Shown here: positions 41,845-50,453 of the stretch, piece by piece | Numbering within the stretch: the stretch's first letter is position 1 | Layout of the letters: each line of letters begins with the position of its first letter | From: Archangium gephyra | GTDB taxonomy: Bacteria; Myxococcota; Myxococcia; Myxococcales; Myxococcaceae | Reading direction: 5' to 3' | Assembly (NCBI RefSeq): GCF_001027285.1 | Contig: NZ_CP011509.1 | Location: 2,736,501 to 2,800,500 of the forward strand | DNA length: 64,000 nucleotides | Made by a program: the position numbers and the translations under genes | The notes under the pieces: generated by a model | The model's database searches: none | What the model was told of the DNA's origin: nothing | What the model saw: the letters and a program-made list of their open reading frames with translations, nothing else

Positions 41845-42212
41845 AAAAGGCACAGTGGAAGGAGCTTTCGACAGAACGCCTGGTCGAAGAGTACGGGCTC
41901 ATCTCCGCTGAGCATGGGCGTGACATCGAGGCAGGTAGACCCAAGGCGGCCAATCGCAAGTACGAGGTCTTGGTAGCTATGCGTAAGGAGCTTCGGGAGC
42001 GAGGTACTGAAGCCCAGCGTCAGTTGTTGATGTTGATTGACGCTCCTGAACCAGGAACTCGTTACTGGGTTGCTTCTTTCGCGCTGGCATTTGCTCCAGA
42101 CGAAGGTGAGCGCGTGCTTGCCGAGCTTTCCAAAACTCCCAAAAGCTTTGTGGGTTTCACCGCGGGGTTGGCGCTCGAACAATGGAAGGCAGGTACTTTC
42201 AAGCCTGCCTGA
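41841..42212 (+). CDS. DUF2019-like immunity protein of SitA-like toxin 2
   Basis: Encodes 123 residues, all helical, with 'STERLVEEYGLISAEHGRDIEAGRPKAANRKYEVLVAMRKELRERG' and 'LLMLIDAPEPGTRYWVASFALAFAPDEGERVLAELSK', the pattern of DUF2019/HEAT-like small proteins. The ATG overlaps the toxin stop by four bases, so synthesis is translationally coupled, as expected for toxin and antidote. GC is visibly lower than in neighbouring genes, with less biased third positions, which fits recent acquisition or module exchange. No signal peptide: it would act in the cytoplasm of the recipient. Confidence 0.8.
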   Translation: MKKAQWKELSTERLVEEYGLISAEHGRDIEAGRPKAANRKYEVLVAMRKELRERGTEAQRQLLMLIDAPEPGTRYWVASFALAFAPDEGERVLAELSKTPKSFVGFTAGLALEQWKAGTFKPA

Positions 42213-42213
42213 A

Positions 42214-43623
42214 TCAGGGCGCGGCGGGCAGTGTCCAGAGGGTGGAGAACCGGTGGCCCCCCCCGGTGCTGTCGAGCCAGCCCGAGATGCGCTCGCTCCG
42301 GGCCAGCAGCGGCCCCAACTCCAGCCCCACGGTGAACAGGCCCGCGAGTTGCTGGTCGGAGACGACGTCCATCAGGGACACCTGATTCAACCCGTTCGCC
42401 AGCCGCTTCGGGTCCACGGTGAAGTCCACCGCGTGCGGCAGCTTCGCGCCTGTCTGCGGCACCGCTCCCAGAAGTGACTGGGCCACCGCCTCGTCATTGC
42501 CCATCACGAGCTGCTTGCCCTTGAGCCGGACGAAGAGGGTGCCGCCCTTCACGTCCAGCGCGTACCCGTCCTCCAGTGGCTTCACGCCGGGGAACTTCGC
42601 CACTGGAGCGAGCGCGGTCTTCATCGCCGCTGCATCCGTCACCTCGGCGGCGACCGCCTGGCGCGGGGCGAAGAAGCGGCCCTCGCGCGTACGCAGGTTG
42701 GGGCGCGACCTCACGCTGTCCACCATCACCAGCACGTTTCCGGTGAGGCGCTCGGACACCGCCCGGGCCACCGAGGACACCTCGGCCGGAGGACACGCGG
42801 GGCATGCCTGCTGGACGAGTGCGCGCACGCTGCCCACCGCCTGCTCCACCCCGGCCGGCGCCACCCTCGCCCTCGAGAAGAGCATCCCCTCGGACTTCAT
42901 CGTCCCGTAGGGGCTCGTCCCCGTCGTCTGGAAGGGGGGCAGCGGAAGCTGCGTGGCCGTCCCCTCCAGCCTCAGCTCGGTGGCGCTGCCCTCCATGCCC
43001 ACCACCATGCCGCGCCCGGGCAGGAGCACGTAGACGCTTCCAGGCAGCTGCCCCAGCCGCGCGTCCGGCTTGGGGGCCTTGCCCACCAGCCGCGAGGCCT
43101 CCTTCACCATCGCCGCTCCCTGTCCATCGTCGACGAAGCCCCCGCCCGTCGTCGCGAAGGCGCATACCTCCTGGCCCTTGAGCGCATAGCCCGCATGTCC
43201 TCCGGACTCGCGCGGGATGCTCACCGTGGTGACTCCCCCCGAGGTCGTGGGCTTCACCTCCGTCTTGCCGCTGCCGGAGACCAGCACCCCGGCGGCCTTG
43301 TCCTGGAAGAGCTTCGGGTCCTTCAGCCGTGTGCAGGAGATGCGGCCATTGGCGCGCAGGGAGACGGTCACGGGGCCGGAGGGGTCGATGCCCAGGCCGG
43401 CGAGGGCCTCCGGCTGGCTGGGGTCGAGCGAGAGCCAGGGGTGGAGCTCGGCGTACCAGACGATGGGCCGCAACAAGGCGGCATGCTGTCCCGCCCGGTC
43501 CAGGAAGGCGGTGACACCTTGGATCGCGTCCAGCCGCGGAATGTGGACGACGGTCGCCGAAGCAGTGGCGGCACGGGGCGCGGGGGCGGCGGCGAGCGAG
43601 GCCGCGAGGACGAGGGCGAACAT
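42214..43623 (-). CDS. Secreted hypothetical protein
   Basis: Encodes 469 residues with a signal peptide (MFALVLAASLAAAPAPRAATA). Recurrent features such as 'GQHAALLRPIVWYAELHPWLSLDPSQPEALAGLGIDPSGPVTVSL' and 'YALDVKGGTLFVRLKGKQLVMGNDEAVAQSLL' look like the 'DUF3352-type' substrate-free periplasmic scaffolds common in myxobacteria, but no family can be given with confidence. A CPACPP motif lies at about 266-271. The stop codon is one base from the end of the immunity gene on the other strand. Confidence 0.65.
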   Translation of the reverse strand: MFALVLAASLAAAPAPRAATASATVVHIPRLDAIQGVTAFLDRAGQHAALLRPIVWYAELHPWLSLDPSQPEALAGLGIDPSGPVTVSLRANGRISCTRLKDPKLFQDKAAGVLVSGSGKTEVKPTTSGGVTTVSIPRESGGHAGYALKGQEVCAFATTGGGFVDDGQGAAMVKEASRLVGKAPKPDARLGQLPGSVYVLLPGRGMVVGMEGSATELRLEGTATQLPLPPFQTTGTSPYGTMKSEGMLFSRARVAPAGVEQAVGSVRALVQQACPACPPAEVSSVARAVSERLTGNVLVMVDSVRSRPNLRTREGRFFAPRQAVAAEVTDAAAMKTALAPVAKFPGVKPLEDGYALDVKGGTLFVRLKGKQLVMGNDEAVAQSLLGAVPQTGAKLPHAVDFTVDPKRLANGLNQVSLMDVVSDQQLAGLFTVGLELGPLLARSERISGWLDSTGGGHRFSTLWTLPAAP

Positions 43624-43756
43624 GGCCCCGTGTGAGAGCAGCGCGCCCGGTGCCCTGTCAAGGTGGAGCGGAGCGTCGCGGGGCCAACACTCGGAGGGCT
43701 CGTGTGGGGTGACGGCGTTGCCAGGACGCTGCACCACCGGGCTCCATCCGGGCTCC

Positions 43757-44734
43757 ATGAGCAACAACGAGGCAACCCCGGGTTCCGCGAGCAGCCGTGA
43801 CCACGCCTTCGAGCGGGCGCAGGCGGCCTATCTCGACCGCTGCGCACCGGGACACCGCACGCGCCGGGTCCGTTGGTCCGGTGGCACGACGCAAATCATC
43901 GAGCTGGGCGAAGGGCCGCCCCTGCTCCTGCTGCACGGAGGCCTCGGCGAAGCCATCCAGTGGGCGAACATCCTCCCGGCGCTCGCCCGGAAGCACCGCG
44001 TGATGGCGGTCGATCGTCCCGGACACGGTCTGGCGGACCCGTTCGACTATGGGGAGGTGGACCTGCTGGCGTGCGCGCGGCGCTTCCTCGGAGAGCTCCT
44101 CGATGCCGAGGGCCTTGCGTCCGTGCCGATCGTCGCCGCCTCCATGGGCGGGCTCTGGTCCCTCGACTTCGCGCTGACCCATCCACAGCGGGTGCCCCGG
44201 CTGGTGCTCACCGGTGCCCCGGCGGGCGTCACGCGCACACTGCCCCTTCAGATGCGGCTGGGGACGTTGCCGGTGTTGAAGACGCTCGTGCGGTCGATGA
44301 TGCGCCAGCCCACGCGCGACAGCACCCGCGCCTTCTGGAAGCAACTGCTCGTGGCGCATCCGGAACGTCTCTCGGATGACCTGGTGGACCTGCTGACCGA
44401 GAGCCAGCGGCGCAACGCCCCGAGCTGGTTCACGCTCATCGACCGGGCCTTCGATGTGCGGGGGATGAAGAAGGGGTTGTTGCTCACCGGGCGCTGGAAG
44501 GATCTCCCGGTCCCGACGACCCTGGTGTGGGGCGAGCGGGACGCGTGGGGTGGGCCCGCGCTGGGCGAGGCCATTGCGTCCATGAACCCCCGGGTGCGCA
44601 TGGTGCGGATTCCCGACGCCGGCCATGCGGTCTGGATGGATGCCCCGGAGCTCGTTGTCGAGGCAATCGAGGGGGCCCTCAGCGGCGAGGAGTTCGTGCA
44701 CTCCCTGACTGCCCGCCGGGCATCCCCCTCGTGA
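43757..44734 (+). CDS. Alpha/beta hydrolase
   Basis: Encodes 325 residues. The fold landmarks are all present: 'PPLLLLHGGLGEAIQWANILPALARKHRVMAVDRPGHGLAD', the nucleophile elbow ASMGG (a variant of GxSxG), the acid region 'VWGERDAWGG' and the catalytic histidine 'DAGHAVWMDAPELV'. No signal peptide, so it is probably cytoplasmic. Substrate specificity cannot be read from sequence. It is divergent from the secreted protein gene and lies 41 bases upstream of the M3 peptidase gene on the same strand. Confidence 0.88.
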   Translation: MSNNEATPGSASSRDHAFERAQAAYLDRCAPGHRTRRVRWSGGTTQIIELGEGPPLLLLHGGLGEAIQWANILPALARKHRVMAVDRPGHGLADPFDYGEVDLLACARRFLGELLDAEGLASVPIVAASMGGLWSLDFALTHPQRVPRLVLTGAPAGVTRTLPLQMRLGTLPVLKTLVRSMMRQPTRDSTRAFWKQLLVAHPERLSDDLVDLLTESQRRNAPSWFTLIDRAFDVRGMKKGLLLTGRWKDLPVPTTLVWGERDAWGGPALGEAIASMNPRVRMVRIPDAGHAVWMDAPELVVEAIEGALSGEEFVHSLTARRASPS

Positions 44735-44775
44735 TTGCTGCCAATCGCCAGCACCTGCCCTAACGTCAGCGGGTG

Positions 44776-46908
44776 ATGACCGCGACCATTGCCAACAATC
44801 CGCTGCTTCAGAACGAAGGACTTCCGAAGTTCGACCGCATCCGCTCCGAGCATGTCGAGCCGGCCATCCGCGAGCTGCTGGCGCGCCTGAACGCCGACCT
44901 CGATGCGCTCGAGCGCGATGTCCAGCCCACCTGGGAGGGCACGGTGGCGCGCCTGTCCTCCATCACCGAGCCGCTCGGCCTCGCGTGGGGCGCCGTGAAC
45001 CACCTCATGAGCGTGCTCAACAGCCCGGAGCTGCGCCAGGCCCACTCCGCCGTCGAGGGCGACGTCGTGGAGACCTTCATGCGCATCGGCCAGAGCGTGC
45101 CCCTCTACCGGGCACTCAAGGCCCTGCGCGAGGGGCCGGAGTGGAAGAAGCTCGACGCCGCCCAGCACCGCGTCGTCGACGCCTCCATCCGTGACGCCGA
45201 GCTGTCCGGCGTGGGTCTCGAGGGCGAGGCCCGCGAGCGCTTCCAGGACCTCGAGCGCGAGCTGGCCGAGCTGTCCACCCGCTTCACCAACAACGTCATC
45301 GACGCCAACAAGGCCTGGTCCATGACGCTCGCGAAGCCCGAGGAGGTGGAGGGCCTCCCCCCCAGCGCGCTCGCCATGGCCGCCCAGATGGCGAAGCAGG
45401 GCCTGCCCGAGGGCGCCCCCGAGCCCACCCCCGAGAAGGGTCCCTGGCGCATCACCCTCGATGCCCCCAGCTACGTGCCCTTCCTCGAGCACTCGCGCCG
45501 CCCGGACCTGCGCGAGAAGCTCTACCGCGCCTTCGTCACCCGTGCCTCCTCGGGGGACCTGGACAACGGCCCCCTCATCGAGCGCATCCTCTTCCTGCGC
45601 CGCGAGAAGTCGCGCCTGCTCGGCTACTCCTCGTTCGCCGAGGTGAGCCTCGCGGCCAAGATGGCGCCGGGCGTGCAGGCCGTCGAGAAGCTGCTCGGTG
45701 AGCTGCGGGACGCCGCCCGCTCGCGCGCCCGGGCCGAGAACACCGAGCTCACCGAGTACGCCCGCCGCAAGACGGGCAATGCCTCGCTCGAGCTGAAGCT
45801 GTGGGACGTGCCCTTCTGGGCCGAGCGGCTGCGCGAGGAGCGCTACGCCTATACCGACGAGGAGCTCCGGCCGTACTTCGCGCTGCCCCGCGTGCTGGAT
45901 GGCCTCTTCGACACCGCGAAGCGGCTCTTCGGCGTCACCGTGCGCGCCGCCAACGGCGAGGTCCCCGTCTGGGATCCGAGCGTCCAGTTCTTCCGCGTGG
46001 CCGATGAGTCCGGCAAGGACATCGCCGCCTTCTACCTGGACCCCTACAGCCGCCCGGCCACCAAGCGCGGCGGGGCGTGGATGAATGGCGCGCTCGACCG
46101 CAAGCGCAAGCCGGATGGGAACCTGCAACTGCCGGTGGCCTACCTCGTCTGCAACGCCACGCCGCCGGTGGGCAACAAGCCCGCGCTCCTCACCTTCCAG
46201 GAGGTGGAGACGCTCTTCCACGAGTTCGGCCACGGCCTGCAGCACATGCTCACCCGCGTGGACTACCCCGAGGCCGCCGGCATCAACAACGTGGAGTGGG
46301 ACGCCGTGGAGCTGCCCAGCCAGTTCATGGAGAACTGGTGCTTCCACGAGGAGACGCTCTCCCGGCTCGCCCGCCACGTGGACACCGGTGAGCCGCTGCC
46401 CAAGCCCCTGCAGGACAAGATTCGCGCCGGCCGCATCTACCGCGCCGCCTCCATGTCGCTGCGCCAGGTGTACTTCGCCACGCTGGACCTGGAACTGCAC
46501 CACCGCTACCAGCCCGCCGGTGACGGGCAGTCCGGCTTCCTCGAGGTGCAGAAGCGCGTGATGCGGGACAACACCGTCCTTCCGCCCCTGCCCGAGGACC
46601 GCTTCCTCTGCGCCTTCACCCACATCTTCGCGGGCGGTTACGCCGCGGGCTACTACAGCTACAAGTGGGCCGAGGTGCTGTCCGCGGATGCCTTCTCCGC
46701 CTTCGAGGAGGCCGGGCTGTCCGACGCGCAGGCGCTGTCGCGCACCGGCCGGCGCTTCCGCGACACGGTGCTCGCGCTCGGCGGCAGCCGCCACCCGCTG
46801 GAGGTCTTCCAGGAGTTCCGCGGCCGCGCTCCCAGCACCCAGCCCCTGCTCAAGCAGACGGGCCTGCTGGAGACGCAGGAGCTCGAGTCCACGGCGCCGA
46901 TGATGTAG
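44776..46908 (+). CDS. M3-family oligopeptidase (oligopeptidase A-like)
   Basis: Encodes 710 residues. A zinc-dependent cytoplasmic peptidase that degrades short peptides. The zinc motif HEFGH is in 'VETLFHEFGHGLQHMLTRVDYPEAAGINNVEWDAVELPSQFMENW', with the third ligand glutamate in 'VELPSQFMENW'. The N-terminal helical half ('NNPLLQNEGLPKFDRIRSEHVEPAIRELLARLNADLDALE') matches PrlC/oligopeptidase A, and length is typical. GTG at 44773 immediately before the ATG could also initiate. No clear ribosome site is visible. Confidence 0.94.
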   Translation: MTATIANNPLLQNEGLPKFDRIRSEHVEPAIRELLARLNADLDALERDVQPTWEGTVARLSSITEPLGLAWGAVNHLMSVLNSPELRQAHSAVEGDVVETFMRIGQSVPLYRALKALREGPEWKKLDAAQHRVVDASIRDAELSGVGLEGEARERFQDLERELAELSTRFTNNVIDANKAWSMTLAKPEEVEGLPPSALAMAAQMAKQGLPEGAPEPTPEKGPWRITLDAPSYVPFLEHSRRPDLREKLYRAFVTRASSGDLDNGPLIERILFLRREKSRLLGYSSFAEVSLAAKMAPGVQAVEKLLGELRDAARSRARAENTELTEYARRKTGNASLELKLWDVPFWAERLREERYAYTDEELRPYFALPRVLDGLFDTAKRLFGVTVRAANGEVPVWDPSVQFFRVADESGKDIAAFYLDPYSRPATKRGGAWMNGALDRKRKPDGNLQLPVAYLVCNATPPVGNKPALLTFQEVETLFHEFGHGLQHMLTRVDYPEAAGINNVEWDAVELPSQFMENWCFHEETLSRLARHVDTGEPLPKPLQDKIRAGRIYRAASMSLRQVYFATLDLELHHRYQPAGDGQSGFLEVQKRVMRDNTVLPPLPEDRFLCAFTHIFAGGYAAGYYSYKWAEVLSADAFSAFEEAGLSDAQALSRTGRRFRDTVLALGGSRHPLEVFQEFRGRAPSTQPLLKQTGLLETQELESTAPMM

Positions 46909-46914
46909 CGCGCC

Positions 46915-47334
46915 TCAGCCCCTGCTGGCCTGGGTGAGCCCCGCCTCCTGGAGGCGCTCGGCCGCCCAGGCCTCCGCGGCCGTCAGGTGCGGGAAGGTGG
47001 CCAGCGGCACCGGCAGCGGCTTGAAGAACAGGATGGCGCTGAGCGAGAGCCGGACAATGGGGGACATGAGGATGATGGCCGAGCCCACCACCCGCTCGCG
47101 CAGGGCGCGCTCGTGCTGCTCGAACCACTCCACCTGGCGCCAGCGCTGCTCGATGGGCACCAGGCCGATCCGGCTCAGGTCCACGAGGAGGAGGAACCGC
47201 TCCCCGCGTCCCAGGTAGCCGGCGAGGGTGCCGAGACACTCCTCGTGCCCATGCGAGGGAAGTGTTCCCGGGAGCCAGAGGTGCAGCAGGGGCCAGCGCG
47301 AGTCATCGAAGGCGGCCCTGTCGAAAGCGGGCAT
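46915..47334 (-). CDS. SpoIIAA-like (STAS/SEC14-type) small protein
   Basis: Encodes 139 residues. 'RFLLLVDLSRIGLVPIEQRWRQVEWFEQHERALRERVVGSAIILMSPIVRLSLSAILFFKPLPVPLATFPHLTAAEAWAAERL' has the beta-alpha-beta layout of the STAS-like family annotated as SpoIIAA-like: hydrophobic strand, DLS-type loop, helix with W/F-E, strand, then the terminal 'EAWAAERL' helix. Members bind lipids or partner proteins; function here is unknown. A distantly similar protein is encoded at 49961. Confidence 0.65.
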   Translation of the reverse strand: MPAFDRAAFDDSRWPLLHLWLPGTLPSHGHEECLGTLAGYLGRGERFLLLVDLSRIGLVPIEQRWRQVEWFEQHERALRERVVGSAIILMSPIVRLSLSAILFFKPLPVPLATFPHLTAAEAWAAERLQEAGLTQASRG

Positions 47335-47423
47335 GGCCCCATTCTGACAGCCTCCAGGAAACGTGCTATTCCGCCCGCCCCGGGTGGCCCGGCCACCCGC
47401 TTCTCGTCGTGGAGCAGGCCGCA

Positions 47424-47978
47424 ATGGAGCAGCGTCGAATCGAGGGGTTCATCTATCTGGCGGGTTTCGGAGCCTCGATTCCGCTGTCCAACTGGATGAT
47501 TGGCCATGTGGGCGTGGTGTGCCCGGACAACGGGCCCTGCCTGCTGCCCGTGGGGCCGGGTCTGCTCGCCCCCAGCGGCGTCCTCGTCGTCGGCATCGCC
47601 TTCGTGCTGCGAGACCTGGTGCAGCGCCGCCTCGGCAAGGGCTGGACGCTGCTGGCCATCGCCCTGGGCGCGCTGCTCTCGGCCGTGCTCGCCCCCCCGC
47701 CGCTCGTCGTCGCCTCGAGCGCGGCCTTCGCCATCTCGGAGCTGGCCGACTTCGCCGTCTACACGCCCCTGCAGCGGCGCGGCCTCGTGCTGGCCGTGCT
47801 CGCCAGCAGCCTCGTGGGCCTCGTCGTGGACAGCCTCCTCTTCCTCCAGCTCGCCTTCGGCGGCCTCGACTTCCTCGCCGGGCAGGTGGTGGGCAAGGCG
47901 TGGATGGTGTTGCTGTCCCTGCCCCTCGTCTCCTGGCTGCGGCGCCGGGACGAGCGGCTCGGCATCCAGCCGGCGTGA
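47424..47978 (+). CDS. VUT-family (queuosine-precursor-transporter-like) membrane protein
   Basis: Encodes 184 residues with about five to six hydrophobic segments. 'GLLAPSGVLVVGIAFVLRDLVQRRLGKGW' and 'ASSAAFAISELADFAVYTPLQRRGLVLAVLASSLVGLVVDSLLFLQLAFGGLDFLAGQVVGKAWM' carry the family signature (RDLVQ, SELADF, D in VVDS). Family members such as YhhQ import queuosine precursors; the substrate of this short VUT-type protein is not certain. GGAGCAGG upstream of the ATG is the likely ribosome site. Confidence 0.82.
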   Translation: MEQRRIEGFIYLAGFGASIPLSNWMIGHVGVVCPDNGPCLLPVGPGLLAPSGVLVVGIAFVLRDLVQRRLGKGWTLLAIALGALLSAVLAPPPLVVASSAAFAISELADFAVYTPLQRRGLVLAVLASSLVGLVVDSLLFLQLAFGGLDFLAGQVVGKAWMVLLSLPLVSWLRRRDERLGIQPA

Positions 47979-47988
47979 GCCCTCGCGC

Positions 47989-48654
47989 TCAGGAGACGCC
48001 TTCGTCCCGGTAGCGCCGGGCGGACTCCTCCTTCACCGCCACCCCGGCGATGGTGTCCGCGGCCCGGCGGGCCTCCTCGGGCGAGGGCGCCGCGCGGGTG
48101 AAGTCCGCCAGGGCCTCACCCAGGGCCTGCTCCAGGCGCTCGGTCCGGCGGATTCCTTGTGACTCCAACAACCAGCCCAGGCCCAGGTGCGCATGGCGGT
48201 GCCAGGCCTCCTCGCCGCCGTTCGCCTCGGAGGTGAGCTCGAGGACGCGCCGCACCGCGTCCGACAGCACCGCCGCGCGATCCTCCTCGTCCGGCGGCAG
48301 CGCCACGGAGCGGAAGTACGTGTCGAGCGTGCACAGCCGCTCGTGGGCCACGCCGAGCGTGAAGAGGATGCGCTCGATGTAGCCCTCCACGCCTGGCTCG
48401 GCCAGCGCGCCCTGGCGGGGGAGCTCGCCGTGGAAGCCGTGGGTGTACCAGGCCCCGGCGTGCTCGGAGAGCAGCGCGTCCACGCCCTCGAGGAGCGCGC
48501 GGTACGTGCGCTCGTCCTGGGCGCGGGTGCCGGAGGCGAGGCGGGGGGCGAGGTACTCGCGGAGACGCGCCGCGAGCTGCGTGGGCCTGAAGTCATCGAG
48601 GCTCTCGCGGATGAGAGCCCAGGTGTCCTCACCCCTGTGCTTCTTCCTGCTCAT
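47989..48654 (-). CDS. Hypothetical helical protein
   Basis: Encodes 221 residues (MSRKKHRGEDTWALIRESLDDFRPTQLAARLREYLAPRL...), soluble and almost all helical. No motif or family recognised. It converges with the VUT gene, ten bases apart, and its own ATG is preceded by a GGGGAGG ribosome site. Confidence 0.6.
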   Translation of the reverse strand: MSRKKHRGEDTWALIRESLDDFRPTQLAARLREYLAPRLASGTRAQDERTYRALLEGVDALLSEHAGAWYTHGFHGELPRQGALAEPGVEGYIERILFTLGVAHERLCTLDTYFRSVALPPDEEDRAAVLSDAVRRVLELTSEANGGEEAWHRHAHLGLGWLLESQGIRRTERLEQALGEALADFTRAAPSPEEARRAADTIAGVAVKEESARRYRDEGVS

Positions 48655-48803
48655 GGCGCCTCCCCACCGGAGACCCGTCTCGCGCCACCGTGCCGCGAGC
48701 CGGACGAAACGCGCGTAGCGCAGCACATCCCCGGCGGCTTGGGGAGGAAGATCATCGTGGCGAGTAGTGCAGTGTGCAGCGGACGCGGCGGGTCTCCCGG
48801 GCC

Positions 48804-49712
48804 TCAAGGAAGCGGGGAGAACTGGCGCACACCGCTGACGACCTGCGAGTCCAGGATTCCGGGCAAGGTGTCGTAGACGACCTCTCCGTCCCACGCCGTC
48901 ACGCGCAGCGGGAGCAGGCCCAGGCCCAGGCCCGTGGGCTGGACGAAGTAGTTGTAGTCCTGGCGCGGCACTTCCACCCAGGTGCCGAGGCTCAGCCACT
49001 CCAGCTTGCGGATGGGCTTGTGGTGGTTGCGCACCTGGAGGCCGGTCCACCACTGGCTGCTGCCCTCCTTGAAGCGGTAGCGGAGGGGCCCGGACACGGG
49101 GCAGGTGACGAAGCGCCACTTCACCTGCACGCGGCCCGCGGCCATGTCCGCCAGCTTCGCGAAGGCCGAGGGGCTGAGGTCCAGGTGGCCCGGTGTGGTG
49201 CAGTCGGGGCAGCTGTCCACGATGCGCACGCGCAGGGTGCCCTTGGGGCCTTGAATCTCCGCGCAGGCCCCGCACGCCGCGCTGCCCTGGTACTCGGTCT
49301 TGATGATGGCGGCGACGTCCAGGTCCTCCGGGGTGGCATCGAAGCCACAGTTGCCGGTGCCATTCGCCTCCCAGTAGTAGGTGATGACTCCGTCCCTGAA
49401 CGCGCCGAGCGGGCGCGAGGTCATCGTGTCGCCACCGGTACCGGTGCCCGCGTCGGGGCCGGGGCCAGTGCCCGCGTCGGAGCCGGAGCCGGTGCCCGCG
49501 TCGGAACCGGTGCCACTGCCCGCGTCGGAGCCGGTGCCACTGCCCGCGTCCTGGCCATTGCCCGGGGGCGTGCCAGCGCCCGCGTCCGCGCGGGTGCGGG
49601 CGTCGGCGCCCGGCTGTTCCTCGGTGTCGTCCGGGGGCTGGCATGCGGCCGAGCACAGCAGCAGGGCCGCGAGGGCGGTGGAACGAGCGAGGAAGCGGGG
49701 CACGAAGCGCAT
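48804..49712 (-). CDS. Expansin-like lipoprotein
   Basis: Encodes 302 residues. The signal peptide ends in LLCSAAC (Cys24), so it is probably lipid-anchored. A linker of about 70 residues with tandem DAGSGTGS/DAGTGSGS units separates the membrane from the catalytic-type head. The head matches bacterial expansins (EXLX1-like): a double-psi beta barrel with 'GVITYYWEANGTGNCGFDATPEDLDVAAIIKTEYQGSAACGACAEI' and 'VRIVDSCPDCTTPGHLDLSPSAFAKLAD', whose LDLS aspartate corresponds to the essential acidic residue, then a cellulose-binding type domain ('YRFKEGSSQWWTGLQVRNHHKPIRKLEWL'). Expansins loosen cellulose networks without hydrolysis. Confidence 0.85.
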   Translation of the reverse strand: MRFVPRFLARSTALAALLLCSAACQPPDDTEEQPGADARTRADAGAGTPPGNGQDAGSGTGSDAGSGTGSDAGTGSGSDAGTGPGPDAGTGTGGDTMTSRPLGAFRDGVITYYWEANGTGNCGFDATPEDLDVAAIIKTEYQGSAACGACAEIQGPKGTLRVRIVDSCPDCTTPGHLDLSPSAFAKLADMAAGRVQVKWRFVTCPVSGPLRYRFKEGSSQWWTGLQVRNHHKPIRKLEWLSLGTWVEVPRQDYNYFVQPTGLGLGLLPLRVTAWDGEVVYDTLPGILDSQVVSGVRQFSPLP

Positions 49713-49960
49713 GGGGCACCCTCCGCGAGAAGAGCCGCGTGGCTCTCATGGTGCGCACCTCGTGGACTCCGCGCACGCCGTGCTTTCGCTCCCTGTCACA
49801 CCCCCGTCATCCGTCTCCCCGCTCTCCCCGCGCACGCCGGAATTCAGAGGGCGGTGGAGGCACATCTTTCCGTCTGAATCGCGTCATGAAGCAAGGTGAA
49901 CGATCGCTCCGCGAGAGTCGCTCCGAGGAATGTCGTTCCTGTGGATAGAATCGAACCGTC

Positions 49961-50452
49961 ATGCCCGTTCCATCCAAGCCAGGACTTCACGCCTCCCACC
50001 GCACGTCCATGACACGAGCGGCCTTGGAGAGCCTCAGGGCTCCTTCGCTGGCGACCCGCCTGGTGCTCATCAGGCATCCCGAGCACGGCGATGAGCTCAA
50101 CGGCAAGGCGCTGTGCGATCAGATCCGCCAGCTGCTCAAGAACCAGCCGGGCACCTTCTGCTTCTTCCACGATGGCACCAGCATGGTGAACGCGCGCATC
50201 GGCTACGCGAGCGCGTTCAAGGAGCTCGATCGCGAGCTGGCGGAGCGGACGACGGAGGTGGTGTGCGCCATCCCCGGCCCCATCCCGCGGATGATGCTTT
50301 ACACGGTCGCGACGATCTCCGAGAAGCCATGGGCCATCTTCCGCACCCGGCCCGAGGCCGAGATGCACATGCGGATGCGCGGCTATGACGCCGCCGACTA
50401 CACCCAGCCCTTCGAGGGACTGTTGAAGCTGAAGGTGCTGGGCCGCTTCTGA
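49961..50452 (+). CDS. Hypothetical protein with SpoIIAA-like features
   Basis: Encodes 163 residues. The region from 'NQPGTFCFFHDGTSMVNARIGYASAFKELDRELAERTTEVVCAIPGPIPRMMLYTVATISEKPWAIFRTRPEAEMHMRM' has the same strand-loop-helix-strand order as the SpoIIAA-like protein encoded at 46915. No membrane segment or signal peptide. The exact start is uncertain; an internal ATG 48 bases downstream (MTRAALES) is possible. Its stop lies two bases from the end of the convergent SurE gene. Confidence 0.6.
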   Translation: MPVPSKPGLHASHRTSMTRAALESLRAPSLATRLVLIRHPEHGDELNGKALCDQIRQLLKNQPGTFCFFHDGTSMVNARIGYASAFKELDRELAERTTEVVCAIPGPIPRMMLYTVATISEKPWAIFRTRPEAEMHMRMRGYDAADYTQPFEGLLKLKVLGRF

Positions 50453-50453
50453 G

